Assembly: GCA_900322175.1 (NCBI GenBank)
Contig: ONYZ01000039.1
Span: forward strand, 1-34,953
Length of the DNA: 34,953 nt
Reading direction: 5' to 3'
Origin: an uncultured Prevotella sp.
GTDB lineage: Bacteria > Bacteroidota > Bacteroidia > Bacteroidales > Bacteroidaceae
Shown in pieces: positions 1 through 8,356 of this stretch (position 1 is the stretch's first letter; every line of letters begins with the position of its first letter). A model generated the notes under the pieces. The model worked only from the letters and a program-made list of their open reading frames with translations, searched no databases and was not told the DNA's origin. The position numbers and the translations under genes are program-made.

Positions 1-94
1 GAAGAACCGCCGTATGCGGAACCGCACGTACGGTGGTGTGAGAGGTCGGAAAATGAAGTAGGAGGAAAACTTCTTCATTTTCCTCCTACTCGAT
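1..94 (+). ncRNA. Group II intron, 3' end (domains V and VI)
   Basis: Seen: positions 6-37 fold as a typical group II domain V. The lower helix is 6-14/29-37, there is a two-base CG bulge at 27-28, and an upper helix 15-18/23-26 carries the GAAC loop; the core is CCGTATGCG...CGCACGTACGG. Positions 41-90 fold as domain VI, with 41-45 pairing 85-90 around an unpaired A88 and 48-58 pairing 73-83. A88 lies 7 nt before the end CGAT (91-94), the usual distance for a lariat branch point, so the intron should end at 94. The base of domain V carries CGC where many introns have AGC, a variant I associate with class IIC. The rest of the intron, including any maturase gene, lies left of the window. Confidence 0.88.
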
Positions 95-3000
95 TGGCAA
101 ATACTGAGAGATACGAAACCGTCATCCGGCTCAACACCGAGCAGGCTAAAAAGGAGATGGCTGACCTTACTGAGAAGGTCAGAAAACTGCAATTGGAGCA
201 GAAAAAGTATGCTGAAGGAACTAAAGAGTTCGCTAGGATTCAAAAGCAGATAGACAAGACAAACAAGGATCTCGAAAAAATGGCGTTACGTACCAAGTCT
301 GTTGGTGATACGCTCAATAACTTGTCGGATGCCAAACCGAAGGATCTGAAGAAGACTATCTCTGAAATCAATAAACTGCTTAGCAGCAATGATGTTGAGC
401 GTGGTAGCGCGATGTGGCGTGGCTTGACGTCGGCACTCAAGGAGGCGAATGCAGAACTTGATAAGATTAATAAAGAGACCAAATCCAGTACACCTATATT
501 CCAAAGGTTTTTTAAGTTCCTGAATGATAGCTGGGGTGGCGTAATTATTCTTTTCGAAACAATTACCAGCCTCTCTACATCTGTTCGTTCATCCACAGAG
601 GATTTTGCACAGATGGAGGAAGCTATGGCCGACGTGCGCAAGTACACCGGCATGACCGATAATGAGGTACGCGACCTAAACGAGAGCCTGAAGGAGATGG
701 ATACGCGTACCGGCCGCGAGGAACTCAACGAACTGGCTGGTGCTGCAGGCCGTCTTGGTAAGACCGCCAAAGAAGACATCCTTGATTTCGTAGAAGCTGG
801 TAACATGATCCAGGTCTCACTCGGTGATGACCTTGGCGACGGGGCTATTGACCAGGTTGGTAAACTGGCAATGGCTTTCGGTGAGGATGACAATATGGGA
901 CTTCGTAAGGCAATGCTGGCCACTGGTTCTGCTGTCAACGAACTGGCTCAGAACTCCTCTGCCAAGGCTGGTTATCTCGTTGACTTTACAGCGCGTGTGG
1001 CTGGTTTCGGCAAGCAGCTTGGACTGACTCAGGCTCAGATCATGGGCTTCGGTGCTGTGATGGATGAGAATCTGCTGCGTGATGAAATGGCCAGTACCGC
1101 TTTCGGTAACATGCTTACCAAGATGCAGACTGATACGGCCAAGTTTGCCAAGATCGCGGGTAAAGATGTGAAGGAGTTCACCGACCTCCTCAATAACGAT
1201 GCCAATGCGGCCATCCTCGCTCTGGCCGACAGTCTGAAGGCCGCTGATCCTCAGACCATGATGAAGATGCTCGATGACATGGGGCTCGATGGTGCCCGTG
1301 CCGTGGGCGTTCTCTCTACAATGGCAGATAAGATAGATGATGTCCGCGAACGCCAGCAGCTGGCCACCAAGGCCTACGAAGAGGCCACTTCGGTGACTGA
1401 TGAATATAACAAGATGAATGAGACGGTGCAGGCACAGATTGATAAGGGTAAGAAGAAATTCCATGAGATGTCTGTTGAGCTGGGTGAGCAGCTGCTGCCG
1501 GTCGTAAAATATACCATCACCAGTGGATCTGCACTGATCAAGATCATGAGTGCTTTGGTTACTCTATTCTTCAAATCCAAAGGTACTATTATCTCTGTTG
1601 GTCTTACCATCGCCGCTTTGACTGCTTATCGCAAGGCCGACGTCTTATGGTCAAAACTGCAGATATTCTGGAATGAAAAACTCTTGGTGGCTCTGGCCAA
1701 CTTAAAGAAGGCGCTGGTCACGAATCCATGGACGGCTGCCTTCGTGGCCATTGCTGCTGTGGTCGGCATTATCATCGACCTTGTCCACAATTCCGATGAA
1801 GCCGCGAAGAAACAGCGCGAACTGACTGCTGCAGAGCGTGAACACAAGGCTATGGCTGAGAGCATTAAGACTGTCACCGAGGAAGCTAACAAGGCTACTG
1901 CTGAAGAGATTACAAAACTGAAGATGCTGCGTAAGACACTTGAGGATAATACCAAGAAATACGGTGAGCGTAAGAAGGCCCTTGATGAGATCAAAAAGAT
2001 TGTGCCTTCTTATCATGGTGAGCTGACCACTGAGAATACCCTGATAAATAACAACACCAAGGCCCTCGATGACTATGTGACCAGTCTGCAGACGGCAGCG
2101 CGGGCACAGGCCGCTTTCAACCGCATGGTTACACTCCAGGATGAAAGCCTGACACACGAGGAAGAACTGAGAAAACGCAAGGGTAACCGCCAATGGGCCG
2201 AAAACAAGCTGAAAGAGCTTGGTGTTCCTGAGAATCCTCAATATGTGGACAGAGGCGATGGCAAGTGGAACATGTACGACGAAAACGGTAAGTTCATCAA
2301 GCGTGTTTCTAATCAGCAAAAAGAGCAGATCGACCACTATAAAGAACTGGTGCGATGGAATAATGAGCGCATCAAAGAGGAAGAGGAGATCCTGGACATC
2401 AACCGCAAACAGTCTGATGAACTCCAGAAGATCGTTGATAAGGGCAAGCCTGAAGAAAAGAAAACCAAGACTGAATACGTCTCTGACTCTGAGCAGAAGA
2501 AACTTGAGACTGCACGCGAAAAGGCCGAAAGTGAACGCCTTAAGAAGTTGAGGGAGGATGATAAGAAGGAAAAGGCCTTCACTGATGCACGCCTGGCTGA
2601 GAATATGCTGAAATATCAGGCCGGCGAACAGGATTATCGCCAATATACCGCTAATATGCAGAAGATTCAGGAGGATGGCCTGAGGGCTCGTATGGCTGTC
2701 TGGGATGAAGAGTCTGCAGAATACAAGAAGTACCAGAAGCAACTGGCCGCCCTGCAGCTCAATGGTGACAAAGAGACCATGCAGCTTAGGGTGTCTGAGT
2801 ATGAACGTATATATAAGCAAACCCTGTTGGTCCTTGAGCAGGAATTCAATACCGAGGGCTCTGCTATCTATCAGAATGAGATAGAGTATCAGGAAAAACG
2901 GTACAAGGCTGAAATAGACTTCCTTCTGCAGAAGAAAAAACTCGCTCGTAAGGGCTCGCTTGAGCGCATGCAGATAGAGTGGGAGATAGAGGATCGTGAA

Positions 3001-4269
3001 AATGATCACAAGCTGCAGAACCATAAGACTTATATGGAGCGTCTCAGCAAGTACCGCGAGGAGATGGCCCAGGCGGATTACGACCGTCTGCAGCAGATAG
3101 AACTGGCAGGCGCAGAGTCATTATATAACGCACTGTTGGCTGATGGCAAGATGACTGAGGAAGAATATAATGCCATCATCGAGCATATCCGCCGCAAGTA
3201 TGCCGAGCTTAAGGCCGAGCAGGCTGCAAACACCGATATCCAGGCTAAAGCTTCTGCATCGCTCGATACAGCCAAGAAAAAGGCCGGTGTCAAGGATATG
3301 TCTGCTGGTGATAATGCAGCCACAGGTATATTCTCGATATCCGAGGCTGTGCGTAACCAGCAGCTGATCAATGCCCAGCTGCAGGAACTCTATGGCCAGG
3401 ATTACGAGAACAACCGCGAATATCAAGAGGCCAAGCGTCAACTTGACCAGGAGACTATGCAGCAGATCGTGGCTGGGGCACAGGCTGCCTATCAGACCAT
3501 AGGCCAGTTCATGTCTGCGGCCAGTGCATACGCCCAGGCTAGCAGTGACCTCGAGGTGGCAAAGATCACGGCCAACTATGACAAACAGATCGAGGCTGCA
3601 GGGAATAATACTAAGAAGAAAGAGAAACTCGAGAAAGAGCGTGATAAGAAGATCGCCGAAGCCAAGACCAAGGCCAATAAAAAGGCTATGGTCATGGAGA
3701 TGGCTCAGGCTGTCGCACAGACGGCTATGGGTGCCATCAGCGCCTACAGCTCCACCATGGCTGGTGCTCCTTATCCTGCTAACCTCATTCTCGCTCCGAT
3801 ATCTGCGGGCATTGCTCTGGCTGCCGGTGCTCTCCAGATTGCCACGATTAAAAAGCAGCATCAGGCTGAAGAGGCTGGCTACTACGAGGGTGGTTTCACC
3901 GGTGGCCACCGATATCGCCGTGAAGCCGGAGTGGTCCATGAGGGCGAGTTCGTGGCCAACCATCAGGCTGTCAACAACCCCAACATCCTGCCGTTCCTCA
4001 CCTTCCTCGACCAGGCGCAGCGCAACAACACCGTCGGTTCGCTCTCTGCTCAGGATGTGTCCCGCTCCATGGGCGCTGGTACCAGCCAGCTGCTTGCTCC
4101 CATCGTCAACGTCAATGTTGACAATGAACGTCTCAACGATACCATGGACCGCATCAACGAGAACCAGGATCGCCTTGCATCACAGCTGGAGCAGGGTATC
4201 GGTGTTGATTTCCCCATGGACACGTTTGACAAGTCTTACAAACACTATTCAAAACTCAACGAAAGATGA
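94..4269 (+). CDS. Phage tail tape measure protein (TP901-type), 5' end at an intron boundary
   Basis: A 1391-residue protein that should set tail length and line the tail tube of a siphovirus- or myovirus-like particle. Residues 1-70 are charged coiled coil. About 175-450 match the TP901 tape measure core (EAMADVRKYTG, AAGRLGKTAKEDI, GLTQAQIMGFGAVMDENLL). A hydrophobic segment lies at about 545-567, long Lys/Glu coiled coils span about 570-1200, another hydrophobic stretch lies at about 1225-1255, and the C-terminus has GEFVAN, common in tape measure proteins. The reading frame is open to the window edge, and its first usable codon is TTG at 94. The protein from residue 2 (ANTERYETV) reads like a natural N-terminus, and base 95 onward is TGGCA. 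I infer that splicing joins an upstream A to give ATG. The stop overlaps the next start (ATGA). Confidence 0.86.
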   Translation: MANTERYETVIRLNTEQAKKEMADLTEKVRKLQLEQKKYAEGTKEFARIQKQIDKTNKDLEKMALRTKSVGDTLNNLSDAKPKDLKKTISEINKLLSSNDVERGSAMWRGLTSALKEANAELDKINKETKSSTPIFQRFFKFLNDSWGGVIILFETITSLSTSVRSSTEDFAQMEEAMADVRKYTGMTDNEVRDLNESLKEMDTRTGREELNELAGAAGRLGKTAKEDILDFVEAGNMIQVSLGDDLGDGAIDQVGKLAMAFGEDDNMGLRKAMLATGSAVNELAQNSSAKAGYLVDFTARVAGFGKQLGLTQAQIMGFGAVMDENLLRDEMASTAFGNMLTKMQTDTAKFAKIAGKDVKEFTDLLNNDANAAILALADSLKAADPQTMMKMLDDMGLDGARAVGVLSTMADKIDDVRERQQLATKAYEEATSVTDEYNKMNETVQAQIDKGKKKFHEMSVELGEQLLPVVKYTITSGSALIKIMSALVTLFFKSKGTIISVGLTIAALTAYRKADVLWSKLQIFWNEKLLVALANLKKALVTNPWTAAFVAIAAVVGIIIDLVHNSDEAAKKQRELTAAEREHKAMAESIKTVTEEANKATAEEITKLKMLRKTLEDNTKKYGERKKALDEIKKIVPSYHGELTTENTLINNNTKALDDYVTSLQTAARAQAAFNRMVTLQDESLTHEEELRKRKGNRQWAENKLKELGVPENPQYVDRGDGKWNMYDENGKFIKRVSNQQKEQIDHYKELVRWNNERIKEEEEILDINRKQSDELQKIVDKGKPEEKKTKTEYVSDSEQKKLETAREKAESERLKKLREDDKKEKAFTDARLAENMLKYQAGEQDYRQYTANMQKIQEDGLRARMAVWDEESAEYKKYQKQLAALQLNGDKETMQLRVSEYERIYKQTLLVLEQEFNTEGSAIYQNEIEYQEKRYKAEIDFLLQKKKLARKGSLERMQIEWEIEDRENDHKLQNHKTYMERLSKYREEMAQADYDRLQQIELAGAESLYNALLADGKMTEEEYNAIIEHIRRKYAELKAEQAANTDIQAKASASLDTAKKKAGVKDMSAGDNAATGIFSISEAVRNQQLINAQLQELYGQDYENNREYQEAKRQLDQETMQQIVAGAQAAYQTIGQFMSAASAYAQASSDLEVAKITANYDKQIEAAGNNTKKKEKLEKERDKKIAEAKTKANKKAMVMEMAQAVAQTAMGAISAYSSTMAGAPYPANLILAPISAGIALAAGALQIATIKKQHQAEEAGYYEGGFTGGHRYRREAGVVHEGEFVANHQAVNNPNILPFLTFLDQAQRNNTVGSLSAQDVSRSMGAGTSQLLAPIVNVNVDNERLNDTMDRINENQDRLASQLEQGIGVDFPMDTFDKSYKHYSKLNER

Positions 4270-6167
4270 TCATCGCATATATAAACGGTAAGGTGGCATA
4301 TCCTGCCACCTCTTCTTCAGTCAAGATCAAGCTCGATAATCCTTTCATCAAGGATGGTGAAGAGAAATCAATGGAGATTGTTTTCCCGATGGATCTACCC
4401 GAAAACCGTCTGGCTTTCGGGCCGCTCAACCGTCTCGATACTGCGTTTGAGAATGCAGATATCGATAACTGTGCTCTGCTGGTTGACAACATCGAGGTTA
4501 TACGCGGTACCGGCACCATCACCTCGGTCTCTGAGTCTGAGGTGAAGCTGCAGATCCTCAGCGGCAAGAATTACCTTAACTATCTTGCCTCTTTTGCTGA
4601 CATGTATATTGACCAGATTGACTACGGCCAGGTCGAGCTTCGTCATCGCGAGCTGCTCAATGGATATCGCTTCTCCAGGAATGCCAGTGGTACCATCAAT
4701 AGCGAAATGACACAGCAGGGCTATGTTGGTGCTCCAGGGAAATATGTGTTCCTTCCTATTCATGATGAGAGCAATGACTATTGGTGTAACAGCATTGCGT
4801 TCTTATATAGTGACGGTGTAGGCGGCCAGCTGGTTCAGAGTGGCTATGTGATGGTCAGGGCGGCCGTCCAGCCCAATCTGATGTTTATCCTTCGTGGTGT
4901 GCTTGGTGCTCTGGGATATACGCTTGGTGAGTGCTTCTTTGACATAGCGCCCTGGAATCAGATATATGTGGCCAGTGCCAGAGTGTCTTTAAGCATCAGG
5001 GGTGCTCTGCCGCATTGGACTGCTTATAAGTTCCTCGATGAGGTCCGCAAGCTCTTCAATGCTGTATTCGTATTCGATGAGAAGACAAAGACTGTCGATA
5101 TCGTAGCGTTCGATCAGGTCGGCACTTTCGGCTCCGTAAAGATTGACCCCGTCGAGGAGTTTACTGCGTCTTATGACGAAGAGGGGCTGGAGTACCTTGG
5201 CTCTTCTAACCTTGAATACGAGCTCTCTTCCTGTAACCGTCCCATCGATGTGGTTCCTCCCGAGGTACGCAAGGCGTTCGATGTGGCTGAATATTCCAGC
5301 ATGAATGAGGTCTACACTGCCTTTAATGGCATGACTTCGCGCGAGAAGCTGACAACCATCTTCCACTGTCCGCAAGGCTGGTTCTTTGGCTGTTCCAATA
5401 GGAATGACAGTGGTGAGATTATTACTATATACCTCGAAGAGTGCGGGTGGCTGTCACCGCTGATCAGGCGTGAGGATGCCTCCAGTGTACAACTGAATAT
5501 CGTACCTGTGGCCATGAAATATGATGAGGTGAAGTTATATTATGCGGGTTCGCACAGTGTATGGGGTAATCCTATGTTCGTTGCCGGGGAGATGACCGCT
5601 GATGCCCTGATGGCTCACACCAACTGCGATAACCAGCCCACTGATGAGTGGTTCGGTTCTCGCAGCATCAAGGAGAGTGAATATGTGACAGTCGAGGATG
5701 TGTTGGTAAATGGCGAGTCAACCCCTGCCAGAGAGAGTGATGAATCTACTCTTGAGGTGTTCTTTGTCGGTGGCAGGAAGGCTGCCTGTACTATAAAGAA
5801 TAAGACCAGGATTGATGACTCAATGGCCATTCCTTCCTGTCTCACTTCCATGGATTATGCAATTGCGTTCACTGTATATCGCTATGCCTGTTACTATACT
5901 ACGGTGCCTCAGGTTTCAATGGCGCTCAATCAGATACCTGGTGAACAGTGCATCGGCCAGTACCATAACGATGGTATCCAGATTAAGCGTAATATCAATG
6001 GAAACAATGAGGTTTGTTTCAGGTTCCTTTGGTCGGGTAAGCCTGATCCTAAGAAAATCTATCTCATCCGTAACCGGAAATATATATGTTCACGAATTGA
6101 GATGGATGTTCAGGATGGGCGTATTTCAGAACTTAAGACTGGCTATTTCTACGAGATGACATCATAG
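4266..6167 (+). CDS. Putative phage tail/baseplate structural protein
   Basis: 633 residues starting at the ATG of an ATGA overlap with the tape measure gene, so the two are translationally coupled. No signal peptide or enzymatic motif is visible. The N-terminus (MIIAYINGKVAYP) and the beta-rich, Gly/Tyr-containing composition fit a tail hub, distal-tail or baseplate component, which is the usual gene type directly after the tape measure gene in Bacteroidales prophages. Function is inferred from position rather than from a recognised domain. The TAG stop (6165-6167) abuts the integrase stop on the other strand, and the two genes overlap by 6 bp with no terminator hairpin between them. Tail fibre and lysis genes would normally follow; none does, so they lie elsewhere in the element or have been lost. 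Confidence 0.62.
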   Translation: MIIAYINGKVAYPATSSSVKIKLDNPFIKDGEEKSMEIVFPMDLPENRLAFGPLNRLDTAFENADIDNCALLVDNIEVIRGTGTITSVSESEVKLQILSGKNYLNYLASFADMYIDQIDYGQVELRHRELLNGYRFSRNASGTINSEMTQQGYVGAPGKYVFLPIHDESNDYWCNSIAFLYSDGVGGQLVQSGYVMVRAAVQPNLMFILRGVLGALGYTLGECFFDIAPWNQIYVASARVSLSIRGALPHWTAYKFLDEVRKLFNAVFVFDEKTKTVDIVAFDQVGTFGSVKIDPVEEFTASYDEEGLEYLGSSNLEYELSSCNRPIDVVPPEVRKAFDVAEYSSMNEVYTAFNGMTSREKLTTIFHCPQGWFFGCSNRNDSGEIITIYLEECGWLSPLIRREDASSVQLNIVPVAMKYDEVKLYYAGSHSVWGNPMFVAGEMTADALMAHTNCDNQPTDEWFGSRSIKESEYVTVEDVLVNGESTPARESDESTLEVFFVGGRKAACTIKNKTRIDDSMAIPSCLTSMDYAIAFTVYRYACYYTTVPQVSMALNQIPGEQCIGQYHNDGIQIKRNINGNNEVCFRFLWSGKPDPKKIYLIRNRKYICSRIEMDVQDGRISELKTGYFYEMTS

Positions 6168-7322
6168 TCCACCCTCGAAGTTCTTCACGCTGTCCGGTAC
6201 CTTATATCCCTTCTTAAGATATCGGTTGGTGACAGCGATATCGGTATGTCCTGCCTGATCGCGGGCCACCACTATTCCCTCTGCATTGGCCAGGTCACGT
6301 ATGCCTGAGTCCTTCAGACTGTAGAACTGGTAGCTGTCCGGCCAATGCAGATCCTTTCGCATCTTGTTCCATTCATATCTGAAACTGTTCAGATAGGTCA
6401 TCTTCGGTCCTGGCTTCAGGTCCTCGCCGAACAGATAGTAATGCGACGGTGCATCGAAAATCCTCAGCTCATTCATCAGAGAGAGCAGCTTCTTATTAAG
6501 CCCCACACGGCGTTCCCTGTGGTTCTTCGATATCTCTGCAGGAACAGTCACTTCCATGTCTGTGACAGAGACGTTACCGATCCTGATATGTCGCAGTTCA
6601 TCTGGCCTGATGAAGGTATAGTATTCCATCATACACGCCAGCAGAAACTGTTTGTTGTTCTTATTTAGGTACTCGCGCATGCGCGTAAGGGCTGCCTCTG
6701 TCAGAGCGTCGCGTTTCTTTTCGCTCTGCCTTAGCATGTGGATATCCTCGCAGAGGTTCCTTTCGATATACTTCCTTTCCACTAGCCAACTGCATAGTGT
6801 CGATAGCCATGTACGGTAGTTGTTGCGTGTAGTGGCACTCACATCCTTGTCCAGAATGAGATAGTCCAGGAACTCGACTATGAATCCTCTGTCAAACTGG
6901 TACATGAACCTGATTCCAACATGACACTCCTCAATGTAACTCTCCAGCGTTCCCACTCTGGAGAGATAATCGTATGCAGTTTTAGACTTCAGTGTCCCCT
7001 TCACCTCCATGGCCGACACATAGTCGCGATAGTTCTTCAGCACCTCACTGAACGGTGTAAGGTGCCTGGTGCTGTCGCTCTTGACAAACGGGTTCCATCC
7101 CTGTATCAGTCGCTGGGTCAGGTTAGTGATCAGCAGCGCGGCCAGCTTCAGTTTGTCCGCTCTGCTCTTGGTCTTGTCGAGCATGTATTTCTTGCGCTTC
7201 ATCCCATTATAAACGGGGTCGTACGCCCAAAAATCCACGTACCAGCTCTTGCCGGTATGCAGCCTTGGCAGCGTGAAACCTATTATACTAGACGCGCAAA
7301 GAAAATTTTCTGGTAATGCCAT
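6162..7322 (-). CDS. Tyrosine recombinase / phage integrase
   Basis: 386 residues from ATG 7322. A longer reading frame runs back through the tRNA, but its first 68 residues are antisense tRNA and spacer, so I reject that start. The N-terminal half (about 85-195) is a SAM-like core-binding domain. The catalytic half carries R239 (TFIRPDELR), a beta-hairpin Lys near 266, YSLKD at 334-338 in place of the usual HxxR, H359 (QAGHTD) and nucleophile Y368 (NRYLKK). The Lys replacing the second Arg is, as I recall, common in Bacteroidetes integrases of this group. Position beside tRNA-Met, and orientation with the start codon facing the tRNA, indicate that it integrates the element into that tRNA gene. 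No strong Shine-Dalgarno is visible; an A-run precedes the start. Confidence 0.93.
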   Translation of the reverse strand: MALPENFLCASSIIGFTLPRLHTGKSWYVDFWAYDPVYNGMKRKKYMLDKTKSRADKLKLAALLITNLTQRLIQGWNPFVKSDSTRHLTPFSEVLKNYRDYVSAMEVKGTLKSKTAYDYLSRVGTLESYIEECHVGIRFMYQFDRGFIVEFLDYLILDKDVSATTRNNYRTWLSTLCSWLVERKYIERNLCEDIHMLRQSEKKRDALTEAALTRMREYLNKNNKQFLLACMMEYYTFIRPDELRHIRIGNVSVTDMEVTVPAEISKNHRERRVGLNKKLLSLMNELRIFDAPSHYYLFGEDLKPGPKMTYLNSFRYEWNKMRKDLHWPDSYQFYSLKDSGIRDLANAEGIVVARDQAGHTDIAVTNRYLKKGYKVPDSVKNFEGGL

Positions 7323-7329
7323 TTTTTTT

Positions 7330-7358
7330 GTTGGGGAAGATCCGGAGGATTCCCCAAC
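7330..7358. repeat. Inverted repeat directly upstream of the integrase start
   Basis: GTTGGGGA (7330-7337) pairs with TCCCCAAC (7351-7358), with an inner ATCC/GGAT stem and a two-base bulge. It ends 8 nt before the integrase ATG, so it lies in the leader of that mRNA. It could be an operator, a recombinase arm site or an RNA hairpin controlling translation. Confidence 0.6.
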
Positions 7359-7379
7359 AGGTACTACATTAATATCATT

Positions 7380-7410
7380 ACTGTCCGAATACTGTCCGAG
7401 CTCTGTCGCA
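7380..7410. repeat. Direct repeats between integrase and tRNA (candidate Int/Xis arm sites)
   Basis: ACTGTCCGA occurs at 7380-7388 and again at 7391-7399, 11 bp apart (about one helical turn). A weaker third copy, CTGTCGCA, follows at 7403-7410. Helically phased short repeats between an integrase gene and its tRNA target are typical of recombinase or excisionase arm-binding sites. The role is inferred. Confidence 0.4.
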
Positions 7411-7420
7411 TCGGAAATGA

Positions 7421-7447
7421 AAAAAGCCCCGTCTACACAGGGCTTTT
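7421..7447 (-). terminator. Intrinsic terminator downstream of tRNA-Met
   Basis: On the minus strand an AAAAGCCC arm and a GGGCTTTTT arm form a GC stem with a 9-nt loop followed by a U-run, 12 nt past the tRNA 3' end. If the element integrated in the tRNA, this terminator is element-borne and replaces or copies the original one. Confidence 0.75.
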
Positions 7448-7490
7448 CGGGCTTTTTAGTTGCGGAGGCAGGATTCGAACGTGCGACCTC
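7448..7490 (-). other. Probable attachment site in the 3' half of tRNA-Met
   Basis: The integrase gene lies directly beyond the tRNA 3' end, the classic layout of an element integrated into a tRNA. The tRNA is intact, so the crossover must restore its 3' half. The exact core cannot be fixed because the other junction lies outside the window. Confidence 0.4.
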
Positions 7491-7532
7491 CAGGTTATGA
7501 GCCTGGCGAGCTACCAACTGCTCCACTCCGCG
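7460..7532 (-). tRNA. tRNA-Met (CAU), initiator-like
   Basis: The 73-nt cloverleaf has anticodon CAT in the loop CTCATAA, a T-arm GTTCGAATC, a D-arm with GGTAGCTC, and an acceptor stem whose first pair is C1-A72. That mismatch is the hallmark of bacterial initiator tRNA. The anticodon stem has two G-C pairs plus A-U next to the loop rather than three G-C pairs. Discriminator base is A73; CCA is not encoded. The 3' end points at the integrase gene. Confidence 0.93.
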
Positions 7533-7637
7533 ATGTTATTTTTCTTAAGCGGGTGACGACTATTTTTTGAATTGACCAAATAATTATGGCATTTTTTTAT
7601 AAAAAAGTTCTTTTTTGCACTTTTTCTCCTTTTTTTC

Positions 7638-7668
7638 TTGTGTAATTCAAAGAAAAAGTTTACTTTTG
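7638..7668 (+). promoter_or_regulatory. Promoter of the TetR-fabG operon
   Basis: TTG (7638-7640), a 20-nt spacer and TACTTTTG (7661-7668) match the Bacteroidetes -33/-7 consensus. A full AGGAGG Shine-Dalgarno (7703-7708), unusual in this phylum, lies 8 nt before the start codon. Confidence 0.7.
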
Positions 7669-7716
7669 CACACTGTAGAAATATGTGCAATAATTTAAAA
7701 ATAGGAGGGAACAGAC

Positions 7717-8310
7717 ATGTCCATATCCAAAACCAGACAGAAGTTGGTTGATGTAGCCAGACAGTTATTCGCAAAGAATGGACTGGAGAATACTACGATG
7801 AACGACATCGCCATGCAATCGGGCAAGGGTCGTCGTACGCTATATACCTATTTTAAGTCGAAAGAGGAAATATACTATGCTGTGATAGAAAGCGAGCTAG
7901 AGCGACTGAGCGACAAACTCGACGAAGTGGCAGCACGTCGCATCCCTCCACAGGATAAGATTATCGAACTGATATACACCCACCTGAGTATGATCAGAGA
8001 GACTGTAGTACGCAATGGTAACCTGCGTGCAGAGTTCTTTCGCAACATCTGGATGGTAGAAAAGGTTCGCCGCCACTTTGACGATGCAGAGATTGAACTG
8101 TTTCGCAAGGTGTATGCTGAAGGCAAGGAAGACGGCGAGTTCGACATCGACAATGTAGACCTGGTGGCCGACATTACCCACTATTGTATCAAGGGACTCG
8201 AAGTACCTTATATATATGGACGTATTGCACATGGCATGAAGGAGGAGGACACCAAACCCCAGGTGGCCAAGGTGGTTTATGGTGCACTGGGTAAGTTGCA
8301 GAGAAAATAG
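7717..8310 (+). CDS. TetR/AcrR-family transcriptional regulator
   Basis: 197 residues. The N-terminal helix-turn-helix at about 10-50 (AKNGLENTTMNDIAMQSG, then TLYTYFKSKEEIYYAV) is the TetR signature; the remainder is an all-helical ligand-binding domain with no recognisable ligand pocket. A strong AGGAGG sets the start. fabG follows 46 nt downstream on the same strand without a terminator, so the regulator probably controls its own operon, and a fatty-acid-related effector is plausible. That last point is inference from context only. Confidence 0.92.
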   Translation: MSISKTRQKLVDVARQLFAKNGLENTTMNDIAMQSGKGRRTLYTYFKSKEEIYYAVIESELERLSDKLDEVAARRIPPQDKIIELIYTHLSMIRETVVRNGNLRAEFFRNIWMVEKVRRHFDDAEIELFRKVYAEGKEDGEFDIDNVDLVADITHYCIKGLEVPYIYGRIAHGMKEEDTKPQVAKVVYGALGKLQRK

Positions 8311-8356
8311 AGAAAACTGGAAAATAAATAATTGAAGTATTAAAATTAAAAGAATT

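Noticed and set aside
1702-3024. Long minus-strand open frame opposite the tape measure gene (440 codons)
   Set aside because: It is the complement of Lys/Glu-rich coiled-coil codons; Leu/Phe-rich with no domain, and the plus-strand gene is clearly real. Similar antisense frames opposite tamB, tamL, glmM and the primase-helicase were rejected for the same reason.
7323-7526. N-terminal extension of the integrase through the tRNA gene
   Set aside because: The extra 68 residues are the antisense of tRNA-Met, its terminator and the spacer; the ATG at 7322 precedes the normal integrase N-terminus.
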